From contig NC_079214.1 in the NCBI RefSeq assembly GCF_029633865.1, positions 21,145,450-21,209,449 on the forward strand: a stretch of DNA of 64,000 nt, given 5' to 3'. The stretch's first letter is position 1, and each line of letters begins with the position of its first letter. This stretch comes from Lampris incognitus. Lineage: Eukaryota; Chordata; Actinopteri; Lampriformes; Lampridae. Under the pieces are notes generated by a model. It was not told the DNA's origin, made no database searches, and worked only from the letters and a program-made list of their open reading frames with translations. Below, one piece after another: positions 12,737 to 24,163 of this stretch. Made by a program: the position numbers and the translations under genes.

Positions 12737-12916
12737 AGGACCTTGAGGCGGGCAGGGAAGATTGTTGCTGACCCTTCCCACCCTGGACACCACCTTTATG
12801 AGACTCTGCCCTCTGGCAAGAGGCTGAGGTCCATCAGGACCAAAACCTCACGCCACAAGAGCAGTTTCTTCCCTGTTGCAGTCGGACTAATCAACAGGTT
12901 CCCTGCCCCCCACTGA
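12737..12916 (+). pseudogene. L2/CR1-type LINE, 3' end of the reverse-transcriptase ORF
   Basis: Fifty-nine codons open to the TGA at 12914-12916, containing PSHPGHHLYETLPSGKRLRS and SFFPVAVGLINR, the conserved C-terminal block of fish L2-like retrotransposons. The upstream part is missing: a 5'-truncated copy, as usual for LINEs. Probably the same clade as the fragment at 37.2-38.0 kb. Confidence 0.8.
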
Positions 12917-12944
12917 AAGCCCCCCACACACACACACACATATT

Positions 12945-13160
12945 TTACATTAGATTACATTACAATCATTTAGCCGTCGCTTTTATCCAAATCGGCTTAC
13001 AATAAGTGCATTTAACGTAGGAAATCAGGAGAACCACTAGTCAGAGGTCATAAGTGCATCTAAACAAGCATCTAAGAGCAAAACCAGTCCTAAAGTAAAA
13101 GCACAAGAAATATTTTTTTATGAGTGAATACAGTAAGTGCTAAGAACAAGTAACAGGGTA
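12945..13160 (+). repeat. Short interspersed repeat fragment (LINE/SINE tail)
   Basis: Contains TTACAATCATTTAGCCGTCG, CTTTTATCC and GGCTTACAATAAGTGCATT, a very common fish interspersed-repeat tail. No head region seen. Confidence 0.55.
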
Positions 13161-13204
13161 CAATAGTATATCCTGATGAATATATACTGCGATTTTTAAT
13201 TTTA

Positions 13205-13275
13205 CATACTTATATAGCTTTTTCCCCGGAAACAATTAATGGTGTTGATAAAAGTGCTCGACAAATTAGGAGCGG
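13205..13275. repeat. Short 60-70 bp repeat unit, copy 1
   Basis: Segment from TATATAGCTTTTTCCCCGG through GTGTTGATAAAAGTGCTC to AGGAGCG. Similar units lie at 23707-23762 and 25078-25146. Family unknown. Confidence 0.6.
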
Positions 13276-13441
13276 ATGTTCCCTGGGTCCGTGGTGGCTT
13301 CAAAAGTGCTCAACAGGGGACTTCCGGTAATGGCGTCGCTGTGGTCGGGCGTGCTTCCTTCATCTCTCCCCGCCTGACATTTCTATTAACTACCGCACCT
13401 CTCCTAGTCTTTCAAAAGTTACCTCAAACGCTCTCTATTAA

Positions 13442-14287
13442 CACGCCAAAATCCCCAAAACAAAGTAAAACGGACCAAGCCCGCGAAACAACAGGATTCT
13501 TCTACCCCATGTGACGCTAGCATCGGGCTTGTAGCTAACGTTAGCGCGGTGCTACCCGAACTCTCGACGGAGGCTCTGCTTAAACGCATCGCCTATGTTG
13601 TCGCAGAAGAGGGCCAGCGAACTCAAAAGATGTTAAATGCGGGTTTCACCAAATCTGAGACGAGACTGGATGCAAAAAGCGACAGCGTAGTCAAACGTGT
13701 TGACGATGTCGCGGCGGCTACCTACTCTCGCTACACTGGGACACGCATCTCCTCCGCCTTGGAAGATGAGATGGCCCCGCTGCTCGGGAAATGTGCCGCG
13801 TTGGAGAAAATGAATGCAGAGCTGTCGGCAAGGATTACAGACTTGGAGGGACGCTCCAGGCGGGACAATATCCGGATTTAAATCTCAAGGAGTCAGTTGA
13901 GGGAAGTGAGCCCCTTAAATTTGTTGAAGAGTTTATCCCCAAAGTACTAGAGTTGCCAGTCACAAGCATCACAATGGATCGCGCACACAGAAGGCCCGGC
14001 GCCCCCGCGGATGGTCGCCCCCGCCCTGTTATCATCAAGATCAATGGCTCCAGAGACGCAAAGGGAATCTCCAGGATGAGGGCCAGCCTCTCCGCGTCGC
14101 TCCTGACATCCCCCCGGTGGTCCGGTCCGCACGGAGAGCCTTCAACCCAGTCTGCGCTGAATTTATCAAGAAAGGCATTCGTTTCCAGATGAACTTCCCT
14201 GCAGTGCTATCTTTCAAGCTTGATGGCGTTAAGAAGCCTTTTACAATCCCGAAAGATGCCAAGGCATTTTTGGAGGGGAGCGTTTGA
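13442..14287 (+). pseudogene. L1-like ORF1 (RNA-binding chaperone protein), broken
   Basis: The N-terminal part (PKSPKQSKTDQARE) lacks an ATG: the expected start reads ACG near 13443. It shifts frame near 13510, continues as a coiled-coil-like segment to LEGRSRRDNIRI (stop at about 13879), then shifts frame again into the domain following the RRM (EGSEPLKFVEEFIPKVL and MDRAHR). The C-terminal end (FQMNFPAVLSFKLDG through the TGA at 14285-14287) is in yet another frame. This order (coiled coil, RRM-like, C-terminal domain) is that of L1 ORF1p. Confidence 0.8.
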
Positions 14288-14496
14288 TTTGTGCTATATC
14301 ACTACAGCGCACCCTGACGCTGGGCGGTTGGCGAGCCAGTACCACTAATTTATACATACCTTGTCCCCTGTTCTAATTTAATCTAGGTCGGACAGTTCAC
14401 TTTTCTTTTTCGTTGGTTATTTACTTATCATACTTTTATTTATGTAGCCTTTCAGTTCATCATTGTACTATACTTATGTTTTTAATTATGTCACAC

Positions 14497-14739
14497 TGTA
14501 GAGCCGAAGTAACGAAGAAGACCGTAGGTTCACACTTTAGCCGTGTAGGCAACTTTCTTTAATCCACGGTAAATCAGCGAGACAAACAAAACCCACAGCT
14601 CGACTGAGCGGAGGTGGCAAGAATAACCAGAAAACTGGCTGGACAACCATAACTTAACCCTGCGTTAACCTGCCAGGGCAACCATGACTTAACCCTTAGT
14701 TCCTGGGTTGAATTCTGTCCCCAATACGTGTCCACCACA
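14497..14739 (-). repeat. 3' LTR of the gypsy element
   Basis: 243 bp, matching 18670-18912 with one difference seen. On the minus strand it is the downstream LTR. A run of G just before it (14743-14751 on the minus strand) is the probable polypurine tract, though CTCA separates it from the LTR, so the exact priming site is uncertain. Confidence 0.93.
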
Positions 14740-14760
14740 TGAGCCCCCCCAGAATTCGCC

Positions 14761-17700
14761 CTAGTAATCGAAGTCAGGCAGGCGCGGGGGGACGACCGGC
14801 CGTCCACGGCGGCTCCGGATAACAGGGGCCGGAGTGTCTCTGGGAGGCATTGACGCGGGCCTGTGGAGGTCGGCCTGAGGAGCAGACGAGGCAGCTTGGG
14901 CCTCCACGGGGGGAGGAGGCGGAGCCGGGGGACGACCGCGACGAGGAGGTTGGGCTAACTCCAACGGCTGCGTCAAGTCCAGGTGTGCGGGTTTAACTCG
15001 GTCCACTGAAACATGCTCGGCCGTGCCCCCAAAATCCACCACCAGGTGCTTAGTTCCCCGTTCCAGGACGCGGAAGGGGCCGTCATAAGGGGGTTGCAGA
15101 GGGGGGCGGTGTGCGTCGTGACGGATGAACACGTAGTCCGCTGACTGCAGACCTGGGGGCACCTGGGACACCGGAGCGCCGTGTTGGGCGGTAGGGACGG
15201 GTGTGAAAGCTCTGACCCCGTCCAGCAAGGAGGCTCGTTGGTCCACAGCTGACCAGGGACGCGTTGCATTGGGCATGAAATCGCCTGGGACTCGCAGCGG
15301 CGTGCCGTACACCAGCTCCGCAGAGGAGGCTTGTAGGTCTTCCTTCGGGGCGGTCCGCAGGCCCAGCATGACCCATGGGAGCTTGTCAACCCAGTTGCAG
15401 TCCTTGAGAGTAGCCCGAAGCGCAGCCTTCATGGACCGGTGGAAGCGCTCACATAGGCCGTTCGCCTGAGGGTGGTAGGCGGTAGTGCGGTGAAGCTTGA
15501 CGCCCAGAGCCTCACCCACAGCATTCCATAGCTCTGAGGTAAACTGTGGCCCACGGTCAGATGAAAGGTCGGAAGGCGTACCGAAACGTGAGACCCACGA
15601 CCCAATAAAAGCCCGGGCCACATCAGCAGACGTCGTGGATGCCAGGGGAACAGCTTCAGGCCAGCGCGTAGTCCTGTCCACCACAGTGAAGAGGTAGGTG
15701 AACCCATGGGAGGGGGGTAGGGGACCAACCAGGTCGACGTGGACATGGTCAAATCGTCTCTCCGGCACTGCGAAGCGTTCCAGGGGCGCCTTAATGTGGC
15801 GGTGTATCTTAGCCCGCTGACAGGCAACACACGAGTCGGCCCACGCTTTCACGTCTCTCTTAAGTCCCTCCCACACAAACTTAGCAGAGGTCAGGCGCAC
15901 GGATGGCTTACCGCCTGGATGAGAGAGGCCGTGCACAGCTTCAAATACGGGGCGTCTCCAGCTGTGCGGGACGATGGGCCTGGGCTGTCCTGTGGAGACG
16001 TCACACAGGAGGGTGACACCTGTGTCGCTGAAAGGAACGTCCTGCAGGCGGAGCCCCGTGTCGGAGGCCCGGAGACGGAGGATGCTCGGGTCCGTGGCCT
16101 GGTCAGCAGCCATCTGTGCATAGTCAAGGCCTAGGTGGACTGCTCCAATCACTGCCCTAGACAGGCAGTCAGCTACCTGGTTAGACTTACCAGCGACGTG
16201 CTGGATGTCGGTAGTGAATTCCGAAATGTAGGAGAGTTGTCGCTGCTGGCGAGCGGACCATGGCTCGGCCGTCTTGGACATGGCAAACGTGAGGGGCTTG
16301 TGGTCCACGTACGCAGTAAACTCGCGGCCCTCTAGCAGGAAACGGAAATGCCGGACGGCGAGCCAGAGACCGAGGAGTTCCCTGTCAAAAGTACTATACT
16401 TGCGCTCTCGGGGTGTAAGCTGGCGACTGAAAAAGGCCAAAGGCTGCCAAGCCCCCCCCACCCACTGTTCGTGAACCGCACCAACAGCATAGTCCGATGC
16501 ATCCGTGGTTATGGAAATAGGCGCTGTAGGTGAAGGATGCGCTAGCAGGGTAGCCTGGGAGAGCGCAGCTTTAGTCTCGGTGAACGCACGGTCCCGCTCT
16601 GCTGTCCAGTCGACCGCCTGGTTGGGGGACATGCCTTTCAGCGCCTCGTACAGTGGCCGGATGATAAAGGCGGCTCGAGGAATGAAGCGGTGGTAGAATG
16701 TCACCATCCCGATGAACTCCCTGAGCGCACGAGCTGTTTGGGGGCGCGGAAAGGCCGCCACCGCTTCCACCTTTGAGGGCAGGGGGACTGCCCCGTCCCC
16801 AGTGATGCGGTGCCCGAGGAAATCCATGGCTGTCAGCCCGAACCGGCACTTCGCCGGGTTGACGATCAGCCCATGCTGGCTGAGGCGTGTGAAGAGGGCA
16901 TGAAGATGGGACAGGTGTTCTTCCTCGGAGGCGCTGGCGATGAGTATGTCGTCCAAATAGACGAAGATGAAAGGAAGGCCACGGAGCACTGAATCCATCA
17001 GCCGCTGAAAGGACTGGGCTGCGTTTTTGAGTCCAAATGGCATTCGTAGGAATTCAAATAGGCCGAATGGGGTTGTCACCGCTGTCTTGGGGATGTCTGA
17101 GGGGTGCACGGGAACTTGATGATAACCACGGACCAGGTCGACTTTTGAGAAGACGCATTTGCCAGACAGGTTTGCAGAAAAGTCCTGGATATGCGGGACA
17201 GGATAGCGGTCAGGCGTGGTGGCGTCATTTAGTCGGCGGTAGTCCCCGCATGGGCGCCAACCTCCATCAGGCTTAGCGACGATGTGGAGTGGGGACGCCC
17301 ACGGGCTGTCAGAGCGGCGGATGATCCCCATGCGTTCCAGGTGCTCGAACTCAGACTTGGCAATGGCGAGTTTGGCGGGGTCGAGACGCCTGGCTCTGGC
17401 GTAGACCGGGGGCCCCTTCGTAGCAATGTGATGCTCCACCCCATGCTTAGCGGTGGGTGCAGAGAAGTTAGGCTGGGTGAGGTCAGGGAACTCAGCGAGG
17501 AGGCGGGTGAACTTGTCTGCCTCTGAGAGAGAGTTGGCTAGACCTGCATAGGCCGCTTGCCTCCGCGTACATGCGAAGGAGGAGAAGGTTAAGGCATCGA
17601 CCAGACGGCTGTTCTGAATGTCCACTAGTAAACCGTAAGCGCACAAAAAATCAGCTCCGAGGAGGGGAAGCGTTACATTGGCCATGACGAACTCCCACGT

Positions 17701-17982
17701 GAAACGTTGTCCACCAAAACACAGTTCTACAGACCGCACGCCGTAGGTGTGGATAGGGCTGCCGTCAGCCGTCGCCAACTGGGGGCCCCGCTCCCCGCCC
17801 ATGATGTCGACGTCAGTAGCAGGGAGCACGCTTCTCTGTGCGCCCGTGTCACAAAGAAATCGCCGACCGGAGATGGTGTCGAGGATGAAGAGTAGCCTGC
17901 TCGTATCGCCAACACTCATGGCCACTACTGAGTGTTGGCCCTCTCGTTTCCCGTCGGCCTGTAGTTGCAGGGGGAACGGCAC
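14761..17982 (-). CDS. pol: Gypsy Pol polyprotein (protease, RT, RNase H, integrase)
   Basis: 1073 codons without a break. Counting from the first Met in frame: aspartic protease with DTGA at 45-48; reverse transcriptase about 200-390 with YLDD at 342-345; RNase H about 485-610 with Asp 493, Glu 535, Asp 560; integrase zinc motif His 684, His 688, Cys 718, Cys 721; catalytic triad Asp 750, Asp 809, Glu 845 (D-D-35-E); C-terminal GPF-type module near 967-990; proline-rich tail. No chromodomain seen. The order PR-RT-RH-IN defines Ty3/gypsy. Pol lies in the -1 frame relative to gag, so it is probably made as Gag-Pol by frameshifting rather than from its own Met. Confidence 0.93.
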   Translation of the reverse strand: MPFPLQLQADGKREGQHSVVAMSVGDTSRLLFILDTISGRRFLCDTGAQRSVLPATDVDIMGGERGPQLATADGSPIHTYGVRSVELCFGGQRFTWEFVMANVTLPLLGADFLCAYGLLVDIQNSRLVDALTFSSFACTRRQAAYAGLANSLSEADKFTRLLAEFPDLTQPNFSAPTAKHGVEHHIATKGPPVYARARRLDPAKLAIAKSEFEHLERMGIIRRSDSPWASPLHIVAKPDGGWRPCGDYRRLNDATTPDRYPVPHIQDFSANLSGKCVFSKVDLVRGYHQVPVHPSDIPKTAVTTPFGLFEFLRMPFGLKNAAQSFQRLMDSVLRGLPFIFVYLDDILIASASEEEHLSHLHALFTRLSQHGLIVNPAKCRFGLTAMDFLGHRITGDGAVPLPSKVEAVAAFPRPQTARALREFIGMVTFYHRFIPRAAFIIRPLYEALKGMSPNQAVDWTAERDRAFTETKAALSQATLLAHPSPTAPISITTDASDYAVGAVHEQWVGGAWQPLAFFSRQLTPRERKYSTFDRELLGLWLAVRHFRFLLEGREFTAYVDHKPLTFAMSKTAEPWSARQQRQLSYISEFTTDIQHVAGKSNQVADCLSRAVIGAVHLGLDYAQMAADQATDPSILRLRASDTGLRLQDVPFSDTGVTLLCDVSTGQPRPIVPHSWRRPVFEAVHGLSHPGGKPSVRLTSAKFVWEGLKRDVKAWADSCVACQRAKIHRHIKAPLERFAVPERRFDHVHVDLVGPLPPSHGFTYLFTVVDRTTRWPEAVPLASTTSADVARAFIGSWVSRFGTPSDLSSDRGPQFTSELWNAVGEALGVKLHRTTAYHPQANGLCERFHRSMKAALRATLKDCNWVDKLPWVMLGLRTAPKEDLQASSAELVYGTPLRVPGDFMPNATRPWSAVDQRASLLDGVRAFTPVPTAQHGAPVSQVPPGLQSADYVFIRHDAHRPPLQPPYDGPFRVLERGTKHLVVDFGGTAEHVSVDRVKPAHLDLTQPLELAQPPRRGRPPAPPPPPVEAQAASSAPQADLHRPASMPPRDTPAPVIRSRRGRPVVPPRLPDFDY
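17908..17952 (-). promoter_or_regulatory. -1 programmed ribosomal frameshift signal in the gag-pol overlap
   Basis: On the minus strand a canonical slippery heptamer GGGAAAC (17952-17946) sits in the right phase (G-GGA-AAC in the gag frame). After a 6-nt spacer comes a perfect 11-bp hairpin: GCCAACACTCA at 17939-17929 pairs with TGAGTGTTGGC at 17918-17908, with a 10-nt loop. A -1 slip enters the pol frame directly (AAA-CGA-GAG). The gag stop lies in the loop side of the hairpin. All parts are seen in the sequence; activity is inferred. Confidence 0.85.
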
Positions 17983-18617
17983 CGTTTAGCTTTCGCACCA
18001 AATCGAGCGTGGTACATACAGAGTCCAGAGGGCTTGTAGCGGTCTGATGCTTTGGCGCCACCGTCGGGCCACGCCCGCGATGTCGGCGGGGGGCCAGTGA
18101 AGGTAGGAGCCAGCACCCCGGCATGGGAGGAACGTTGTGTAGCGACGAAGAATCGGTCAGCCTCCTTTGCCAGCTCACGGGGATCAGTGATGGTGGAGTT
18201 AGCGAGCGCAGTCTGGACGTGGGGCGGCATGTTGCGCAGAAACAGCTCCATAAACAGGAAACATGGCTTTTCTTGACCCAGTAGGTTTAACATCCTGCTC
18301 ATTAGCTCCGATGGTTTGCCATCTCCCAAGCCCTGAATTGCGAAGAGGCGACGTGCTCTCTCCGTTGTTGACAGTTCAAAAGTTTCAAGGAGGAGATGTT
18401 TAAGTGCGGCGTATTTACCATCGGCCGGTGGGTTGGTTATGAAACCGCTAATCCTGGAAGCCGTAGCGCACCCCAGCGCTGCCAATACGTAGTAGTACCT
18501 GGTCTCGTCTGCTGTTATGTCTCTGAGCGCGAACTGTGCCTCAGCCTGCGCGAACCATGTAGCCGCGGAAGACTCCCAAAACTCCGGCAGTTTAATTGCA
18601 ACGGCGTTCGTAGCCAT
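17925..18617 (-). CDS. gag: Gypsy Gag polyprotein
   Basis: 230-residue structural protein of the retrotransposon particle. It starts at the ATG 18615-18617, about 37 bp inside the primer-binding site. The N-terminal two-thirds resembles a retrotransposon capsid region (AAALGC... helices, [16 protein letters not shown] near residues 127-142). The C-terminus has a compact Cys/His box, [18 protein letters not shown] near 199-216, followed by the last 14 residues. No break. Its last codons overlap pol in the -1 frame; the slippery site lies 19 bases before its stop. Confidence 0.9.
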   Translation of the reverse strand: MATNAVAIKLPEFWESSAATWFAQAEAQFALRDITADETRYYYVLAALGCATASRISGFITNPPADGKYAALKHLLLETFELSTTERARRLFAIQGLGDGKPSELMSRMLNLLGQEKPCFLFMELFLRNMPPHVQTALANSTITDPRELAKEADRFFVATQRSSHAGVLAPTFTGPPPTSRAWPDGGAKASDRYKPSGLCMYHARFGAKAKRCRSPCNYRPTGNERANTQ

Positions 18618-18653
18618 AATGTGTGTGGTTTCAGAAAACTTATCCGAAAACCG

Positions 18654-18668
18654 ACGTCGGGGTCACCA
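18654..18668 (-). promoter_or_regulatory. Primer-binding site for tRNA-Trp
   Basis: One base inside the 5' LTR the minus strand reads TGGTGACCCCGACGT, which is complementary to the 3' terminal 15 bases (including CCA) of vertebrate tRNA-Trp. The tRNA end is recalled from established knowledge; the site position and TGG start are seen directly. Confidence 0.8.
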
Positions 18669-18669
18669 G

Positions 18670-18912
18670 TGTAGAGCCGAAGTAACGGAGAAGACCGTAG
18701 GTTCACACTTTAGCCGTGTAGGCAACTTTCTTTAATCCACGGTAAATCAGCGAGACAAACAAAACCCACAGCTCGACTGAGCGGAGGTGGCAAGAATAAC
18801 CAGAAAACTGGCTGGACAACCATAACTTAACCCTGCGTTAACCTGCCAGGGCAACCATGACTTAACCCTTAGTTCCTGGGTTGAATTCTGTCCCCAATAC
18901 GTGTCCACCACA
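18670..18912 (-). repeat. 5' LTR of the gypsy element
   Basis: 243 bp; on the minus strand this is the promoter-bearing upstream LTR. It is followed after one base by the primer-binding site. Confidence 0.93.
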
Positions 18913-19572
18913 ACACCATATTAGTTTCAAATGCATCCTACTTTGTCGTCGTCTTTGCGTATAATTCCTGTTAAGCTCTAGTTTTTTGTTTTTTTTGTTT
19001 TGTTTTTGAAGTAAAACATTATTATTAATATCATCACAATATTATTATATTTGTTTTACTTTTCTTATTCCGGTTGGGGGGATTAGAACATTTAACTCAT
19101 ACCTTTTCGGTTCTATCAGGCGAGAGCGGGGAGAGAGACGGGTTATTTTTTTTGAGTGATTTGGGTTTTTTTTCAGCAGGTTAGTCTTTTTCTAGTAAGA
19201 TTAGGAAGAAGGTGATTATTCTCTCCTTATGGTTTATAATCTGTTCACTTTGCGGTGCAAGTATTTTTGGGATTGGGATGCAGTCTCTCAATTGGGGAGA
19301 GTCCAGCTCGAGATTTCGATGAGAGAGTGGCCGAGGGTGGGTGCAGCCTCTCGTTTGGGGAGAGGCTGGCAATGGGGTTTAGAGTTCTCTGTGTATTTGT
19401 TGTTGGGGGATGGGGGTGGATCTTTCAATGCCGGTGTTGTTAGGAGCCTATAACCCTGGTTATGTATGATTTATCTCTGTCCTATTATCTGCTTTACATC
19501 CTCATTCTGAGACAGATACCTGGCGTGTTAATATCATTTGTCCTTACCAACCTATGCTCTCAGCTAAAGAAA

Positions 19573-22500
19573 ATGGGCAGTGTTCTAAATTTATTGAGCT
19601 GGAACGTCAAGGGTTTAAATCACCCTGTTAAAAGAAGGAAAGTGTTTGCACACATTAAACAATTTAAAACAGCAATTGCCTTTTTACAGGAAACACATTC
19701 ATGGCTCTGATAATTCTCGCCTCATGTCACGGTGGGCGGGGCGGCACTTTCATTCCACTTTCCAGGCCAAAGCCAGGGGGGTCTCAATTCTTATTAACCA
19801 AAATATCCCCTTTGAGCACCACAATGTAGTGTCAGACACAAATGGTCATTATATCATTGTCTCAGGGAAATTATACAATACAATGGTAGTGTTGACCAGT
19901 GTGTATGCCCCCAACACAGATCGAGTTTTTTGAAAAAATTTTTTTCTTCTTTACCAGATCTAAGATACTCTCATAGTCGGTGGGGATTTCAACTGCTGGT
20001 TGAATCCTGTGCTGGATCAGTCTTCCACCAACCCTGGTATAATGAGTAAGTCTGCTTCACTTATTCAATCCGTTTTATCCAACTACGATGTCTCTGATGT
20101 GTGGCGCTTTCTCCATCCAAACAAGAGAGAGTATTCCTTCTTCTCACATGTTCACCATACCCTCTCTAGGATTGATTATTTTCCTGTTGGTAACCAACTG
20201 ATTGCATCGATCCGCTCCTGTGATTATCAGAGCATAATCATATCAGACCACGCCCCTATTGTTCTATCTATGACTCTCCCTGGTCTCCCTGAAATGAAAA
20301 GACGCTGGTGATTTAATTCGACCCTACTGTCAAATAACAATTTTATGAAATTTATGGAGGGGCAGATAACCTTCTTTTTCATACAAATTCCTTACTTGAA
20401 ACCTCCAGCTCGATTGTTTGGGGGTGCTCTGAAGGCTTACCTAAGGGGGCAAATAATTTCTTTCACTGTGAATATGAAAAAGAGATCCCACAAAGAACTA
20501 TTAAAACTAGCCAATCAAATTGAAGAAATAGACCAGCAATATGCTCAAGTTAAAAACCCAGAACTTTATAAAAAGCAAGTGCAACTCCAAACTAAGTTTG
20601 ACCTCCTTTCGACACATCCAATTGAATGTCAACTTTTGAAGAGCAAGAGTTTATTTTAAATCCACGGTGACAAATCTGGTAAGCTATTAGCCAATCAGCT
20701 GAGAGGACTTAAAGCAAAACAGCTCATTACAAAAATTCAAATGGCTGATGGCAGCATCACCTCAGATCACTTCAAGATAAATGACACATTCAGGAATTAC
20801 TAATCCTGACTTTACACCTCTGAATTCCCAAATCATGACACTTTGGTGGAACATTTCTTAAATCATTTAAACATCCCTACACTTTCTCCCGGCAACAAAT
20901 CAAGACTAGAGGAGCCTATATCTCAAGAGGAAATCGCTACAGCTATCTCTTTTTTGCAGTCAGGAAAATCCCCGGGACCTGATGGGTTCCACGTGGAATT
21001 TTTAAAATCATTCTTTTCATTGCTTTCACCTCAATTAAGCTCAGTGCTATGTGATTCGTTTAAGCAAGGTAAACTTCCAACATCATTCTATGAAGCATAT
21101 GTCACCCTAATTCCAGAGAAGGGCAAAGACCCAACAGAGTGCTCCTCCCTTAGGCCAATCTCCTTATTACATTTTGATGCCAAAATTTTAGCTAAAGTTC
21201 TGGCCCTTAGATTGAAGAACATCCTACCATCAATGATATCCATTGATCAAACCAGCTTTGTGAAAAACTGCCACGCTTATTTCAATACACGCTGTCTATT
21301 TGATATTTTGTATTCCCCTCAGACATGATTCCTGAATGTATCCTTTCTTTAGACATGGAAAAAGCATTTTAACCGCGTGGAGTGGACGTATCTATTTGCA
21401 ATTTTAGAAAAATTCGACTTTGGACCCAGTTTTGTCATGTGGATAAAATTACTATATTTGTGCCCCACTGCTTCAATCCTCACAAACTCTCAGCAGCCAC
21501 AACCTTTTAACCTCCAACGGGGATCTCACCAAGGGTGCCCCTTTTAGTCCACTACTTTTTGATCTGGCCATAGAGCCACTAGCAATTACACTGTGTAGCT
21601 GTGATGATATTTCAGGGATTTGGATGAAGGGAGTTGAACACAACGTGTCCCTTTATGCGGATGATCTTTTGGTTTTCATATCAAGCCCGGATACCTCCCT
21701 ACCCTACATGCTGTCATTACTCACTCAATTTAGCCAGTTCTCAGGATACAAACTAAATTTACACAAAAGTGAACCTTTTCCTGTGAATGGGGAGGCACCT
21801 ACATCAGAGTATACCAACCTCCCTTTTAAGATTGTGGAAAATCAGTTTACTTACCTTGGTATTACAGTCACAAGGAAACACAAGTATATTTTCAAAGAAA
21901 ATGTCCTTACCCTGTTAAAACATGTGAAACAGTACCTAACGCAGTGGTCACCCCTATCTACATCCCTGTTGGGTCGAATTAACTTAATCAAAATGAATAT
22001 TTCCCCTAAATTTTTTATATCTTTTTCAGTCTATACCAACCTTCATCCCTAAATCCTTTTTTGACTCATTAGATTCAGTTATATCATCATAAATATGGAA
22101 GGGTAAGCACCCTCGGCTAAACAAAGTCCATCTTCAAAAATCAAAAAGAGATGGAGGCTTGGCACTGCCCAATTTCCGCTTCTATTACTGGGTGGCTAAT
22201 ATACACTGTCTTGCGTTTTGGTTGCACTTTCATAACCAAGCTGACTGTCCATCATGGGTGACAATGGAGTTGAACTTTGGCAAAAACCTTTCCATCCCAG
22301 CGCTGCTTGGGTCCTCACTCCCTCTTCCCCCAAATAAATTAATTGATAATCTGGTCACCAGGCACACCGTGAGAGTGTGGGCTCAGTTCAGAAAACATTT
22401 TGGTTTCCACGTTTTTCATCTCTCTAGTCCTATTTCATCCAACCACCTCTTTCAACCCTCCTTAGTTGATTCTGCATTTCAGGGCTGGCACAGAAGGTGT

Positions 22501-23351
22501 ATTGAGAGCTTCAAATATCTTTTTATAGACAATATCTTCACGTCATTTGAACAACTCTCTGGAAAGTTCAATTTACCAAATCAGGATTTCTTCAGATATT
22601 TGTAAATTAGGCACTTTGTCAACTCTCAGATACCAAATTCCCTGAGGCACCTGATTCAACCACCGCTGATGCATACCTTAGTCTACACTCATCACGTAGG
22701 GGTTTAATATCCAAAATATATGACAAGCTCGCAGGTATAAGACATGCCCCTCTTGACAAGATTAAGACTGCCTGGGAGCAGGACTTAAGCCTTTCACTGT
22801 CGGATAATATATGGAATTCGATCTTCAGGCTGTTTAATTCAACATCCCTCTGTGCCCGTCATTGTCTGTTACAATTTAAGGTGGTGCACAGAGCCCGTGT
22901 GTCCAAAGTCAAGCTATCCCATATGTACCCGGATGTGAGTCCCATCTGTGACAAATGTAGGGGGGCTGAGGCTTCCCTTATCCACATGTTCTGGGCGTGT
23001 CCTAGACTTGAAAAATACTGGCAAGATGTCTTCCAAACCTTATCCCTAACTCTCAATTTTAAACCAGAACCTGACCCTCTGGTCGCCCTGTTTGGCACCA
23101 CTGACAAGCATGACGTACACCTGACCCCATCCAAATGTGGCATATTGTCCTTTGCTTCTTTGTTGGCCAGGCGTGCAATATTGCTGAGGTGGAGGGATGC
23201 TGCCCTGCCCACCCACGCTCAGTGGCTGAACGATATTATGTCATGTCTAAACCTCGAAAAGATCCACTACTCAGTCTGTAACTCCAAGGACAATTTTCAA
23301 AAGGTGTGGGGGCTTTTCCTGGAATACTTGAAGAATCTCCAGCCAAACTAA
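19573..23351 (+). pseudogene. L1-like ORF2 (AP endonuclease and reverse transcriptase), broken
   Basis: Starts with an APE-type endonuclease: LSWNVKGLN near 19600, LQETH near 19690, VYAPN near 19905, VGGDFN near 19980, SDHAPI near 20250. The reverse transcriptase follows: SGKSPGPDGF near 20965, LRPISLL near 21155, LYADD near 21655 and the thumb. The C-terminal Cys/His region is CDKCRGAEASLIHMFWACP near 22950. Frameshifts or stops occur at about 19710, 19930, 20310, 20660, 21330-21540, 22055 and 22605. Stop at 23349-23351. Catalytic DD in YADD is kept, but the protein cannot be made. Confidence 0.9.
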
Positions 23352-23706
23352 AGAATTATTGCCTCATTCTTTTCTGCGTTTTGTTTTTGTTGATTTATGT
23401 CAGTAATATAAACTGTGAGGGCCTACCAGTTTCTAAACCCCCCCCCCCGTCTTCTATTTACTGACTTACCTATTTTTCTTTCTCTTCTAAATCCTAAACC
23501 TGACTTTCAGCACTCTCTTACATAGCGCGTCCTGGCATGTAGATGGGGCTAGTGGGGTGGGGGTGATTGGGGATACGATTATGTCATGTTCCTATATCAT
23601 TTTTATATCATGTAAATCTGACATATCATGCACTTGCTTTAAAATCTTTGTAAGTATTTCTTGTTGTTTAAAATCCAATAAAAAATCTTTGGAAAAAAAA
23701 GTGCTC

Positions 23707-23762
23707 TAGAAACCATAACGATCAATGGTGTTGATAAAAGTGCTCAACAAATGAGGAGCGTG
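23707..23762. repeat. Short repeat unit, copy 2
   Basis: AGAAACCATAACGATCAATGG followed by GTTGATAAAAGTGCTCAACA and ATGAGGAGCG; directly abuts the L1 3' duplication and precedes a TG-rich tract and the fold-back Tc1. Confidence 0.6.
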
Positions 23763-24163
23763 TGTGTGTGTATGTGTGTATATACACTACCGTTCAAAAG
23801 TTTGGGATCACCCAAACAATTTCGTGTTTTCCATGAAAAGTCACACTTATTCACCACCATATGTTGTGAAATGAATAGAAAATAGAGTCAAGACATTGAC
23901 AAGGTTAGAAATAATGATTTGTATTTGAAATAAGATTTTTTTTACATCAAACTTTGCTTTCGTCAAAGAATCCTCCATTTGCAGCAATTACAGCATTGCA
24001 GACCTTTGGCATTCTAGCTGTTAATTTGTTGAGGTAATCTGGAGAAATTGCACCCCACGCTTCCAGAAGCAGCTCCCGCAAGTTGGATTGGTTGGATGGG
24101 CACTTCTTTGAGCAGATTGAGTTTCTGGAGCATCACATTTGTGGGGTCAATTAAACGCTCAAA

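Larger units (their letters stand above)
14497..18912 (-). mobile_element. Ty3/gypsy LTR retrotransposon, apparently intact and young
   Basis: 4416 bp with 243-bp direct LTRs starting TG and ending CA on the plus strand, flanked by a 4-bp duplication ACAC (14493-14496 and 18913-18916). Order on the minus strand: LTR, tRNA-Trp primer-binding site, gag, -1 frameshift signal, pol (protease, RT, RNase H, integrase), weak G-rich polypurine tract, LTR. No envelope ORF. The LTRs differ at one base that I could find (14516 versus 18689 region), pointing to recent insertion. It lies inside the L1 between ORF1 and ORF2 and is sense to lingo1. Confidence 0.95.
13312..23700 (+). mobile_element. Full-length L1/Tx1-like LINE, decayed, split by a gypsy element
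   Basis: Two-ORF non-LTR retrotransposon. The 10-bp AAAAGTGCTC lies at both ends (13302-13311 and 23697-23706) and is the likely target-site duplication. The 5' end is close to GGGGACTTCCGG; the 3' end has AATAAA (23677-23682) and a short A tail. Removing the gypsy insertion and its duplicated site (4420 bp) leaves about 5.97 kb, the usual size of a complete L1. Both ORFs carry frameshifts and stops, so it is inactive. It is antisense to lingo1. Confidence 0.9.

Noticed and set aside
15203-17990. Many ORFs on the plus strand across the gypsy element
   Set aside because: Antisense shadows of the pol gene, explained by its GC-rich codons.
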